In this document: positions 23,445-33,412 of the stretch, one piece after another
Numbering within the stretch: the first letter of the stretch is position 1
Layout of the letters: each line of letters begins with the position of its first letter
Assembly: GCA_029204225.1 (NCBI GenBank)
Contig: CM055104.1
Span: 54,976,538-55,040,537 of the forward strand
Length of the DNA stretch: 64,000 bases
Source of the DNA: Diphasiastrum complanatum
Taxonomy: Eukaryota > Streptophyta > Lycopodiopsida > Lycopodiales > Lycopodiaceae
Direction: 5' to 3'
Notes under the pieces: generated by a model
Databases searched by the model: none
Seen by the model: the letters and a program-made list of their open reading frames with translations, nothing else
Told to the model about the DNA's origin: nothing
Made by a program: the position numbers and the translations under genes

Positions 23445-25992
23445 CTCCCTCTTCAACTAGTTTTAACATAGACTTTGATAATACTCCAAGTGAAGTCCTA
23501 TGATTCATGAACAAGACTCTTCCCAATGCTTTGGTGAAGATATCAGCTACACATTCCCTTGAAAACACATGTTGAAGCTCCAACTCCTTTGCAATGACTC
23601 GCTCCCTCACAAAATGATATTGTATCTCAATATGCTTGCTCCTAGCATGAAAGATAGGATTGGATGCCATTCTTTGGGCTGATTGATTGTCACAAAAGAT
23701 GATTGGGCTCTCTGAAAAATCCAGCAAGTGAAGATCCTTGATCATCCTTTTGATCCATACCATCTCCTTTGTGCAATGTGTAAGAGCTTTGTACTCGGCC
23801 TCACTAGATGACAATGAGATAGTGGCTTGTTTCTTTGACATCCATGATATAGCTCCATCACCTATGAAAATACAATAAGAACTAATGGATTTCCTATCCA
23901 TTACATCTCCAGCATAGTCCGAATCTAAAAATCCAAAAAGATTAGGTGATGATCCCTCATATAATATGCCAAAATCTCGAGTTCCAATGATGTACCTCAA
24001 AACTTGCTTTCCTAGCTTCCAATGCTCCTCACTAGGATCTTGCATGAATTGACTCAATCTTCCAACACAATAGCTTAGATCAGGTCTAGTAATGGTTAGA
24101 TAGATGAGTGAACCAACTAGTTTTCTATAGAGAGTAATGTCCTTGAAGGATCTTTCATTACCTCTTATAGTAAGCTTTACATGAGACTCCATAGGTGTAT
24201 CAATAGCTTTTGCATCTACCATATGAAATCTTTCTAGAATAGAATTAGCATACTTCTCTTGACAAATGAAAGTAGATTGAGAAGATCGAATGACTTCTAT
24301 CCCTAAAATGTAATGCAAATTACCAAGATCATGCACCTCAAACTCCTTCTTAAGAGCATTCTTGATATCCTCCACATCTTGATTGTCTCCACCACTCAAG
24401 ATGATATCATCCACATAGATTAGCAAGATGGTAACATCATTTTCAGCAAACCTATAATAAAGTGAATGATCATACTCACTCATAACAAAGCCTTGAGAGA
24501 GTAAAAAAGTGTTAAGCTTAGCATACCAACTCCTTGGTGCTTGCTTAAGGCCATACAAACTCTTTTGTAGAAGACACACATGATTTGGCTTTGTTGATGA
24601 AATGTAGCTCTCGGGTTGCTCCATGTATACTTCCTCCTCAAGATCACCATTCAAGAATGCATTTGAAATGTCCATTTGCCATAGATCCCATCCATAAAGT
24701 GTAGCAAGTGAAATGATGACTCGAATGCTTACCATCTTTGCCACGGGTGCAAAGGTCTCATCATAGTCAATTCCTTGTTGTTGAGCATATCCTTTTGCCA
24801 CTAACCTTGCCTTGTACTTGTTGATAGATCCATCTTGGTTTGTCTTCACCTTGAAGATCCATTTGCATCCAATAGCTTTTTTGTCCTTAGGCAACTCCAC
24901 CAATCTCCATGTTCCATTCTTCATAAGAGCTTGATACTCAAGATCCATTGCTTGGATCCACTCCTCTTCTTTCCTTGCTTGATCTACACTTGTAGGCTCA
25001 TCCAAAGAGGTTAGGAAAGCAACATAATTTCCAGAAACTACTTGCTTACTCTTTTGATCATATGTGAGCCTTGAAGGTACTTGTCTTTCTCTTGATGTTC
25101 TCCTTGGCTTTTGACTTGATGAAGGTCCATCATCACCACCATCCAAAGTAGGATCCTTTTCATCAACATCAAGAATGTTAGAACCATCTATTTTACCATC
25201 AATCATGCTTGAAGACACCTTTGGAATGTTTCCCTCATCAAAAATGACATCTCTACCAACAATCACTTTGTTAGTAGAAGGAATGTAAACCTTGTAGGCT
25301 TTACTCACCTCACTATATCCAACAAAAATACCTTTTCTTGAAGATGGATCCTCCTTGGTCCTATCATCAAGAGTAATGTTGACATAGCATAAGCATCCAA
25401 AGTTTCTTAGAAAGTTGACACTCGGCCTCCTCTTGAATAGCATCTCAAAAGGTGTCCTTCCATCCAAAATAGTACTCGGCCACCTATTGCACAAGAAATT
25501 GGCACACAACAAAGCTTGATCCCAAAATGGTTTGTCAAGATTAGCACTTAACCTCATAGCTTTAGCACTTTCACATAAAGTTCTATTCTTCCTTTCAGCC
25601 ACTCCATTTTGTTGTGGGGTCCTTGATGTTTTATACTCCCTCTTGATCCCATGCTCATCACAAAGGGCCTTGAACTTGTTAGATATGTACTCACCACCAT
25701 TGTCACCTCTCAAGCACTTGATCTTTGTGGAGAATTGGTTCTCCCTTGCATTCTTGAACTTGACAAAGACATCATACACTTCATCCTTGCTCTTTAATAG
25801 ATAGATCCAACAAAATCTACTAAAATCATCAATGAATGTTACATACATCTTAGCTCCACTATTGCTAATTGTAGTAAATCCATGAATATCCGAATGTACA
25901 AGTTGAAAAGGCTTTGTAGATCTAGAAATAGATCTAGTATAAGGTAGTCTATGTGACTTAGACAAAGCACAAGACTCAAACATGCTTGTCAT
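23440..25992 (-). pseudogene. Element B pol: integrase, reverse transcriptase, RNase H
   Basis: An 850-codon open frame. The integrase core keeps all three acidic residues: HSDIHGF near residue 34, RGDNGGEY near 95, and the Glu of NGVAERKNRT near 132. A conserved VNFLRNFGCLCY region follows. RT begins near residue 345 (WRLVELPKDKKAIGCKW) and includes QMDISNAFLNGDL, SLYGLKQAPRSWY and catalytic LLIYVDDIIL. RNase H has FLDSDYAGD, SSSEAEYKAL, FCDNQSA and a terminal HIEIQYHFVRERV. It ends KLVEEGV. These enzymes copy element RNA into cDNA and insert it in the nucleus. The catalytic residues are intact, but the frame is separated from upstream gag-PR by a one-base shift at about 25985 (DKHV|FESCAL), so no full polyprotein can be made. 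Confidence 0.95.
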
Positions 25993-26275
25993 TACTTAAG
26001 GAACTTGGAAGACCAATCACAACCTTCTTCCTTACCATTACCTCCAATGACTTGAAGTTGAGGTGTCCCATCCTTTTGTGCCAAACCTCTTGAATAGAAA
26101 TTTGCTCCCTTGCAACACATCCAACTTGGTTAGCAATAACACAAGCATCAAGTTTGAACAACTTCCCTTGTCTTTTACCTTTTCCAATCAAGACATCCTT
26201 CCTTTTGATCAAACAAGCATCTCCATCAAACTCCACCTTGAGGCCCTTACTTAGAATTTGACTCACACTAAGCAA
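25976..26275 (-). pseudogene. Element B GAG-pre-integrase and zinc-binding part of integrase
   Basis: Reads MLSVSQILSKGLKVEF, then WHKRMGHLNFKSLEVM, the HHCC region of copia integrase (H-x-x-x-x-x-H spacing in WHKRMGH). Frameshifts separate it from protease (at about 26275-26290) and from the integrase core (at about 25985). In an intact copy all three would be one frame. Confidence 0.85.
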
Positions 26276-26667
26276 ATTCTTGGTAATAGATGGAATAAAA
26301 CCTCCAAATGAACATTCCTATTTGTAGAGAGAGAAATAGGAATTGTACCAATCCCTTTGATTGCACACTCACCATCATTGGCCGTGTAGATCACCCTCTT
26401 GTCATCTCCATATGCCAACAAAGAAGTGAAGTACTCTTTGTGAAAGGTCATGTGTGAACTTGCTCCACTATCAATCCACCAAGGATCTAGATCTCGATCA
26501 TTAGCAAGCATACATGAAGACATCACAAAAGCATCATCATTTGCATCTTGCACATCCAAACCATCCTCATCAAGAGTAAGATTACCTTGCTTGTCTCCTT
26601 GATCTCTCTTCTTCTTGTAGCACTCACTTGCAAAGTGTCCTTTGATGCCACAATAGAAGCACTTGAA
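26263..26667 (-). pseudogene. Element B zinc knuckle and aspartic protease
   Basis: Knuckle CFYCGIKGHFASEC (C-x2-C-x4-H-x4-C) at about 26610-26655, preceded by an in-frame stop (KDRL*FKC) at about 26667. The protease has DPWWIDSGASSHMTFHKEYF with the catalytic DSGA, then ANDGECAIKGIGTIPI. The end is frameshifted (HLEVLFHLLPRI instead of the expected leader to LLSVSQ). Confidence 0.9.
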
Positions 26668-27384
26668 CTATAATCTATCCTTATTTTTGCCACTTGAAGA
26701 AGCATCCACTTGATCTTGCCCTTTAGACCACTTGCTTTTGGTTTTGCCCTTGAATTTGCCCTTTGTGAACATAGCATCCTCTTGAAGTGTCGATGTAGAT
26801 CCACCTCTTGCTTGAAGCCTATATTCCTCATCGATCAAGATCTCTTGAAGATCCATCAAACTTGGCAAAGTCTTTTGAATAGCAATACTTTGAACAATGT
26901 TATCATGAGCATCCAACAAGCCATTAAGAATCACTTGAATAAGCTCTCCTTCCTTAATGCTTTCATCTATGCAAGCTAACTCATCATTCAATGCTTTCAT
27001 TCTCAAAATAAAAGTACTTGGACTTTCTTCATTCTTTTGCAAACAAGAAAAGTTTTGCCTTCTTAGAGTCAACACTCTAGAAGTAGACTTGGATTCATAA
27101 AGCTTCTTCAATGAATTCCAAGCTTCCAAAGATGATGTGCACTTACCAACTTCCTTGAGAAGTTCATTGGTAACATTCATCTTTATCATGTGTAGAGCCT
27201 TCTTGGCCCTCTTGTCATACCTCAATTGATCTTGTTGTGTTGCTGGTCTCTCCTCCAAACCTACAACAATATCCAAAACATCATTCATCTCAAGAAGTGA
27301 CTTCATCCTCACTTTCCATAATGAATAGTTACTTGAGGTAAGCCTATCATTGGCTTCCAACATAACTCCAATTGAGGTTGCCAT
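26668..27384 (-). CDS. Element B Gag (capsid)
   Basis: 238 codons starting MATSIGVMLEANDRLTSSNYSLWKVRMKSLLEMNDV, the usual copia gag opening with the W-x-x-x-M block. ALHMIKMNVTNELLKEVGKC, KSTSRVLTLRRQNFSCLQ and LRMKALNDELACIDESIKEGELIQVILNGL follow, the conserved UBN2/gag helices. The start is supported by spacing to the tRNA-Met PBS about 590 bases upstream. It would form the cytoplasmic particle around element RNA. The frame ends at the stop before the knuckle, so this copy makes gag without nucleocapsid. Confidence 0.88.
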   Translation of the reverse strand: MATSIGVMLEANDRLTSSNYSLWKVRMKSLLEMNDVLDIVVGLEERPATQQDQLRYDKRAKKALHMIKMNVTNELLKEVGKCTSSLEAWNSLKKLYESKSTSRVLTLRRQNFSCLQKNEESPSTFILRMKALNDELACIDESIKEGELIQVILNGLLDAHDNIVQSIAIQKTLPSLMDLQEILIDEEYRLQARGGSTSTLQEDAMFTKGKFKGKTKSKWSKGQDQVDASSSGKNKDRL

Positions 27385-27970
27385 GTAGCAATGACCTGAT
27401 CTTCTCTTTCAACCTGTTTCAATGCACAAAGCACTCCTTTGAACAACAACAAATGCTTTCAAAAGAAATCACCAAGATTTGAAACTATCTCACAAATTCT
27501 CTTCTAGCACTTATCCAAGCAAATCAACACATAGAATCATGCAATCTTGATCAACCTATGATCTATCCTCAATCTAATGACTTTTGTCACTTCCTAATTG
27601 AAACACACTCAAATGAAGTCCAGCAACCTCACTATCTAGAGATCCAATCAAAATTAGGGTTTTGACAAAATCACAAAAAATTGACTATTCCAAATCTACA
27701 TGCAAATGCTGAAAATTTGATATGCAATCTATAAGCCACCACTTAGGCTGAACCAATGATCCAAAAATCGGCCAAATCCAGCATGTGAATTCAAAAAACG
27801 GAGTTGAACAAGTATATTGACCTATTTAGTGTTTTGATCTACAAAATATCCAATCTACAAAAGCAAAAAATCCGATTTTGGTGTAGAATCCTCTCTAGCA
27901 TGCTCTAGACTTGATATCTTCACCAAATCATTGATAGATCTGATTTCCTCCTTCATAACCTGAAACACAA

Positions 27971-27982
27971 GCTCTGATACCA
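27971..27982 (-). promoter_or_regulatory. Primer-binding site of element B
   Basis: On minus, TGGTATCAGAGC directly follows the 5' LTR, a match to the 3' end of plant initiator tRNA-Met as used by many copia elements. The leader between here and gag (27385-27970) shows no other feature. Confidence 0.93.
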
Positions 27983-28633
27983 TGTGAAAGATTTCAGATC
28001 CTTAAGATCCAATCTACTTGAATGATCTTTGGTTAGAAAGAGAAATACACTACCAATTTCACCAATGTAGAAAAATCAGCATCTACACACAATTTGAGAT
28101 GCAAACACTAATAGAACTTGATCAAACTTGAACGAAATGATTATGTACTATTGCTGTCCGTACAAAACCAGCAAGCTACTCTATTTCACACGTGTGGATC
28201 CAAAAATAACAAATATAGATCATTCTACACATAGAATTGCAAGCAATCACCAAGATAGTGCACCAATGGATAGTAGAACCCAAGAGAACCATGTATAAGC
28301 ATGAAATGAGATAGAGAAGAGAGAAGATGACTCTCTCCACGAGTTACATCCTTTTATAGTAGGTCCAAACCCTATTTGGCCACTTGGCTTTCCCACCAAA
28401 ATGCTAACCCTACCAATTTTGGGTCTAGATTCAATGTACCCAACTTATTCAAATTGAATCTACTCAAACTCGCATTCTATCTTTCCCACACTTTCAAAAA
28501 AGTGTTTATTCAAATGAAATTTAGACTAATGAACTTTGAAAAGTCAACCTTTAAGTCTAAAACAAGTTTTGGCCTCAATATGCCAAATATGGAAATATTG
28601 CAAAATGTGATGAAACTAGTTGAATCTTTCACA
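27983..28633 (-). mobile_element. 5' LTR of element B
   Basis: 651 bp, nearly identical to 22794-23444. Followed on plus by GGTTA, the second target-duplication copy. Confidence 0.96.
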
Positions 28634-30722
28634 GGTTAGTGAAAACAATGTCACCAATGTCACCATCATAAATCAAAAGATAGATTCCAAACTTTCCATA
28701 CAACATGAAGTAGAGTAGGTGAAGATGAGTATCAGACCTAATACATCCAGCCTTCTTGAGTCCATACAAAACCTCAATAAGCTCACCAATGAGATCTCCC
28801 TTGTTTTGAAGAAATTGCCTCTCGATTTATTCCATGTAGTCTTCTCCAACCAACCTTTTGCCATCTTGATCATGAGTGATCAATTCATAATCATAGAATC
28901 TTTTGAGTTGATGAAGAGATGTGAGATCCATGCCTTGGATCTTTCCAAGAACCAATTTTCCATTGCTCTTTCCTTCATAAGACTCCCTCTTAATGATTGC
29001 ATCATAAGAAGTAGAAACCTCAAAAACATTACAAGCCATGAAAAATATGATTAGTACCTTCAACATAAGGATGATTGAAGTACTCTCTTTTTTCAAACAA
29101 GAACCTCTACTCATTATTTTAGGTAATGAATCATATGATAATGATTCTTCCTCACTATCATTCACAATGACATCATTCAAAGTACATCCTACTTTGAACT
29201 CTTCACATACTTCTCTTCTTCTTGACTTGTGACTATCTCCCTCACTAAGTCTCTTGATAGAACCATTTGATCTACTCTCTTTATGAAGACATGTGACTCC
29301 ACTTGCTGGAAAAATGACTTTCTTGGACTCATCACAAAAGAATTTAGAAGAACCACCTCCTTCATGCATGCACCTAGCAACATCTTTTGACATATGATCA
29401 AAGAAATCATTAACAACAATCTTTTCCAAGGAAGAACCTTCACCTCCATTGATGAAGTTAGCTCTTTCCTTACCTTTTGCATGCTTGCACTTGCCATGAA
29501 GAACCATTGAAACACCATCATTATCCTCAAGACTAGCCAAGTTAGCACAAAGATGAACATCTCCAAGAAGCATCTTAGATCTTGACCTAGATCTAGCATA
29601 AGGAAGCTTGTTAGACTTTGCATAAGATCCACCAATCTTATTGATGCTAAAAGGTAACTTTGGAAAGTTGAGACCAATCTCCTTTTCCATTCCATCCTTT
29701 TTGTTAGCCATAACAAAAGCATCAAGCTTGAAAAGTCTACCTTGTTTATTGCCCCTAGCAACCAAGATTTCTTCCTTTGTAATGAAGCAAGCATCACCCC
29801 CAAACTTTACCATGTATCCTTTCTCTATCATTTGACCAACACTTAACAAATTCTTTGAAAGTGAAGGAATGTAAAGAACACCATCAAGTCTTGCTTTCCT
29901 ATTAGTAGAGAGACAAATAGGAACTGAACCAATACCTTCAATCACACACTCACCACCATTGGCCATGTGAATTGCTTTCTTGGCTCCATCATAAGTGACC
30001 AAAGAAGTAAAGAACTCCTTGTGACTAGTCATGTGTGAACTAGCTCCACTATCAATCCACCATGAATCTTTGTCACCTTCACTTGATATTGGACTTGAAG
30101 AACACATCAAAAGAGAATCACCACCACCTAGATCCTCATCATTAGTAGTAAAGTTGATTTGCTTGCTACCTTCATCTCTTTGCTTCTTCAAACATTCATT
30201 TGCAAAATGCCCTTTGATTCCACAATAAAAGCATTTCAACTTAGACTTATCTTTCTTTTTGCCAAAAGAGGAAGTCTCACCTTGGTCTTGCCCTTTAGAC
30301 CACTTGCCTTTGCCTTTGCCCTTGAACTCGCCTTTGATGAACATAGTCTCCTCTTCATAATGAGATGTCGATGTAGATCCACCTCTTCTTGATTGAAGCC
30401 TATACTCCTCATTCACCAAGATCTCTTGCAAATTCACAATACTTGCCAAAGTCTTTTGAATAGCAAAACTTTGAACAAAATTAGCATGATCATCCAACAA
30501 GACATTAAGTATAACTTGAATAAGCTCTACCTCCTTAATGCTTTCATCAATACATGCTAACTCATCATTGAATGCCTTAACCCTCAAAACAAAAGCATGA
30601 GTACTCTCTTCATTCTTTTGCAAACTTTGAAAGATTTGCCTCCTAAGAGTAAGCACTCTTGATGTAGACTTGGATTCATAAAGCTTTTTCAAGCTTCCCA
30701 AGCCTCCAAAGATGATGTGCAC
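28634..30722 (-). pseudogene. Element A Gag-protease fused to an unfamiliar C-terminal ORF
   Basis: A 631-codon open frame (30722-28827) continues after one TAA to the B insertion. In order: gag helices (SRVLTLRRQIFQSLQ), basic linker, knuckle CFYCGIKGHFANEC, and protease DSWWIDSGASSHM with GGECVIEGIGSVPI, then LLSVGQMIEKGYMVKFGG. The GAG-pre-integrase is shortened, and the KLPYARSRSRS linker aligns with the start of B integrase. After that the frame departs from copia. It reads HSD-less LCANLASLEDNDG, a Cys/His-containing acidic stretch, a transmembrane-like TSIILMLKVLIIFFMACNVF, and near the end EDYME...VLYGLKKAG...LIYDGDIGDIVFT, which faintly echoes copia RT (VYMEQPE, LYGLKQAP, IYVDDIIL) without catalytic aspartates. 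A long open frame without catalytic motifs is unusual. Start and gag N-terminus are frameshifted. Confidence 0.7.
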
Positions 30723-30962
30723 TTACCAACTTCCTTGAGAAGTTCGTTGGTAACATTCATCTTAATCATGTGTAGAGCTTTCTTTGCTCTCTTGTCATAC
30801 CTCACTTGATCTTGAGGTGCTTGAGGTCTCTCCTCCACACCTGCAACAATCTCCATCAACTCATTCATCTCCAATAAGGACTCCATCCTCACCTTCCAAG
30901 TAGAATAGTTGATTGAGGAGCCTATCATTGCTCTCCAACATAAATCCACCACTTGTAGCCAT
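30689..30962 (-). pseudogene. Element A gag N-terminus
   Basis: ATG at about 30962 opens MATSGGFMLESNDRL as in B gag. A frameshift follows, and the normal sequence resumes (YSTWKVRMESLLEMNELMEI ... LKEVGKCTSSLEAW) before a second shift near 30700 into the long downstream frame. Confidence 0.8.
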
Positions 30963-31552
30963 GTTGAAGTGACCTGATCTTCTTCTTTCAACCTATTCCA
31001 ATGCACAAAGCACTCTCTTGAATGTCAACAAATGAACTCAAGAAGAAATCACAAAGATATGGAACCTCTCAAATATCTTCTAGCACTTCTAACTAGAAAA
31101 TCAACACATAGAATAGTGAAATCTTGATCAACCTATGATCTATCCTCAATCTAATGATTCTTGCCACTTCCTAAGATTGAAACACACTCAAATGAAGTTC
31201 AGTAACCTCACAAACTAGAGATCCAATCAAAATTAGGGTTTTGACAAAATCACAAAAAATTGAATATCTCAAATTCTACATACAATTTCTAGAAACTTGG
31301 TATATCTTCTTGTAGACTCCAATGAGACCTTCCTAATGCACCAAAAATCATCTAATTCCAGTAAACCAAATGTGAAATCGGAATTGATCAAGTATATAAC
31401 CCTATATTGATTTTTGACCTACAAAAGATCAATTCTACACATGCAAAAATGCTGATTTTTGAGTAGAGATCAGTCTAGCATGCTCTAGCATTGGTAACTC
31501 CTCCAAATCCTTGCTAAAGATGGATGATCCTTTCATAACCTGAAACACAAGA

Positions 31553-31564
31553 GCTCTAATACCA
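31553..31564 (-). promoter_or_regulatory. Primer-binding site of element A
   Basis: On minus, TGGTATTAGAGC next to the 5' LTR: initiator tRNA-Met PBS with one change (C to T) from B. Confidence 0.9.
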
Positions 31565-32207
31565 TGTGAAGGATTTCAGATCATTCAAGATCCAATCCAT
31601 GTGCCAAATCTTTGGTTACAATAAGGAGCAAACCAACAATCCTGCCAATGTAGAAAAATCAGCATCTACATACAAAATGAGATGCAAACTCTAAGAGATA
31701 TTGATCAAACATGAACCAAAACATAAAATATATTTTCTGTCCGTAAAATTACAGTACCCTACTATATTTCACACGTGTGAAACCGAAAATAGCAATAAAT
31801 GATCATTCTACACACAAGATTGCAAGATAACACCAAGATAGTGCACCAATGAGTAGTAGAACCCAAAGAGAACCATGTATAATGATGAAATGAGAGATAG
31901 AAGAGAGAAGATGTGTCTCTCCATGAGTTACACCCTTTTATAGAGTTTCCAAACCCTATTTGGCCACTTGGCTTTCCCTCCAAAATGTAAACCCTACTAT
32001 TTTTGGGGCTAGATTCAATGTACCCAAAGTTCAAATTGAATCTCTCTCAAACTCGACTACCAACTTTCAAAAAGTGTTTATTGAATGTATTTTAAACTAA
32101 TATAACTTCAAAAAGTTTGTCTCTAAGTCTAAAATGAGTTTTGGCCTCTTATTGACAATTAACCAAAATATGAATAAACTAAACTAAACTAGTTGAAATC
32201 TCTCACA
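31565..32207 (-). mobile_element. 5' LTR of element A
   Basis: 643 bp, TGTGAAGG to CTCACA, about 97 percent identical to 21129-21771 by eye count. Followed by CTTAG at 32208-32212. Confidence 0.95.
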
Positions 32208-32212
32208 CTTAG
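32208..32212. repeat. Target-site duplication CTTAG, right copy
   Basis: Matches 21124-21128. It marks the integration point of A within a leucine codon of the PPR fragment. Confidence 0.9.
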
Positions 32213-32440
32213 CACCAGACAAGGTTCTGTTCGTTGTTGTCTTAAAAGCATGTGCCAGCCTAGCAGGCCTGGAACAGGGCCGACAACTCCAATCCGACAT
32301 CATAAAAAGAGGCTTTCAGTCCGATGTGATTGTGGGAAGCACCCTTGTTAAGATGTATGCAAAATGCTGGTGCATAGAGGATGCCCATGAACTGTTTGAC
32401 AACATGAGTGAACGAAATGTGTTCATGGAATGCGATGATT
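32213..32440 (+). pseudogene. PPR gene fragment, 3' part
   Basis: Continues 21034-21128 in frame: APDKVLFVVVLKACASLAGL, then GRQLQSDIIKRGFQSDVIVG, STLVKMYAKC, EDAHELFDNMSERNV, covering an L2/S-type PPR pair. A one-base shift then moves the frame to SWNAMIAF, where PPR sequence stops at about 32440 and copia pol tail begins. The frameshift and the single upstream stop make it a pseudogene. Resemblance to the large PLS/DYW families of land plants is strong, but the parent gene is unknown. Confidence 0.88.
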
Positions 32441-32483
32441 GCGTTTCTCGGGATCGTAAAGCTATCATGCTTTGAGAGGGAGC
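32441..32483 (+). mobile_element. Copia pol tail and polypurine tract of element C
   Basis: CTCGGGATCGTAAAGCTATC then TTTGAGAGGGAGC: the same LGIVKLS tail and purine tract found on minus at about 34313-34350. It is fused directly to the PPR fragment. Confidence 0.75.
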
Positions 32484-32809
32484 CGAAGAAACAAAACGTT
32501 TCTGTTTACAAAGCCTTGCTAGCTTTCAGCCCTCAGCCTGACGAAAAGTTTCGCAAACACGAAAGTCAGGAGACACAAAACACGAAAAGTTTTGCGAACA
32601 CAAAAGTCAAAGGAAACGAAGACGAACGGTTCGCGAACACGAAAGATTCACGAACGAGAATCTTTTGTGGTCCAGTATGAGAGAAAGGCAGACAAGCAAA
32701 AACGAAACCAACGGTGGAAACAAAACCAACGACGCGACATGAAAAATGTCACGAAACTCGTTTTGCCCTTACGCTCCAAAGAGTACCAACAAAGATCACG
32801 CAAGTACCT
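32484..32809 (+). mobile_element. 3' LTR of element C, truncated
   Basis: Aligns with the first 330 bases or so of 19872-20849, with TTTCGC(G/A)AACACGAAAG motifs retained. It breaks at CAAGTACCT|G, 32809. Confidence 0.75.
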
Positions 32810-33412
32810 GTCGAGAGTGCACTAGTTGGGCCCGACCACTGTGAAACACCAGAGCGGGTAGTCCACCAGGTATGATTGAAACACGCTATCCTAGTTAAGT
32901 TACAATAGTCACACCAGCCTCCGGTATTGTCTACTGAAACACCTATACCCGAAAGACGGGAAATTCTACCATTCAACAAGCAGAATGGCATGCACAATAT
33001 ATCAACCATTTTCACTCAGCCTTCTATTTGATCATCTAGTTCGTAAACCGATGCTATGCATAACCTAGGATTTCATAGTGTACCGTGCCAATTACTAATT
33101 TGTAGAGTCACATTATCATGATTTTTTGGATGCAACATCCTACTTAGCTGTTAGGGTCAATTAGCTCCAAGAAATCACAATCACTATCCTATCTACTGGG
33201 GAAACATAACAATACATCCCATGTCTGCACTGCCTATGGGCCATTTGGATTAAATTAAACTCAATCTCACAACATTTTTCTATGTTCCAGTATTGATTTG
33301 TAAACTAGTTACTTTACGTCCTGCACTATAAAGATGAATCCATTATGCACAGTGATGAAACTCGTTAGAATTCGCAGTCACAAAAGAATCACGAATTCAA
33401 TGGATGCAAGCG
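32810..33412. other. No gene recognised
   Basis: Between the truncated LTR and the minus-strand LTR. A minus frame of 88 codons (32749-33015) crosses the LTR boundary and has no recognisable domain, so I do not call it. Confidence 0.4.

Larger units (their letters stand above)
22794..28633 (-). mobile_element. Copia-type LTR retrotransposon B, full length, nested in A
   Basis: 5,840 bp with two 651-bp LTRs (TGTGAAAGATTTCAG...CTTTCACA) differing at only about 4 positions by eye, a GGTTA target duplication, a tRNA-Met PBS (27971-27982) and a polypurine tract (23445-23457). It encodes gag, zinc knuckle, protease, integrase, RT and RNase H in copia order on minus. The coding region is broken by one stop and two small frameshifts, so this copy is probably inactive but young. 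LTR starts, gag and protease are close to those of A. Confidence 0.96.
21129..32207 (-). mobile_element. Copia-type LTR retrotransposon A (non-autonomous), interrupted by B
   Basis: Complete insertion: LTRs of 643 bp at both ends, TG...CA termini, CTTAG duplication, PBS complementary to initiator tRNA-Met at 31553-31564 and polypurine tract at 21772-21784. The two LTRs differ at about 18-19 of 643 positions (counted by eye, about 97 percent identity). The internal region encodes gag, zinc knuckle and protease. From the start of integrase onward it encodes an unfamiliar long ORF instead of normal pol, with only the last residues (KLVEEGV) shared with B. Without B it would be about 5.2 kb. Confidence 0.92.
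19872..32809 (+). mobile_element. Composite copia-like element C carrying a PPR gene fragment
   Basis: Two plus-oriented LTR copies, 19872-20849 (near full length) and 32484-32809 (truncated), bracket a PPR fragment. The fragment is joined to the last codons of copia pol and a polypurine tract (32441-32483). Over the shared part the two LTRs resemble each other more than the third copy at 33413-34312, apart from a 21-24 base indel, as expected for the two LTRs of one element. The interior is split by element A at 21129-32207. Gag, protease, integrase, RT and RNase H are absent apart from the pol tail, so the element is non-autonomous. The 3' LTR stops at about 32809, where unrelated sequence begins, so no outer target duplication can be shown. 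Confidence 0.6.

Noticed and set aside
32749-33015. Minus ORF of 88 codons
   Set aside because: It straddles the broken end of the element C LTR and has no known motif.
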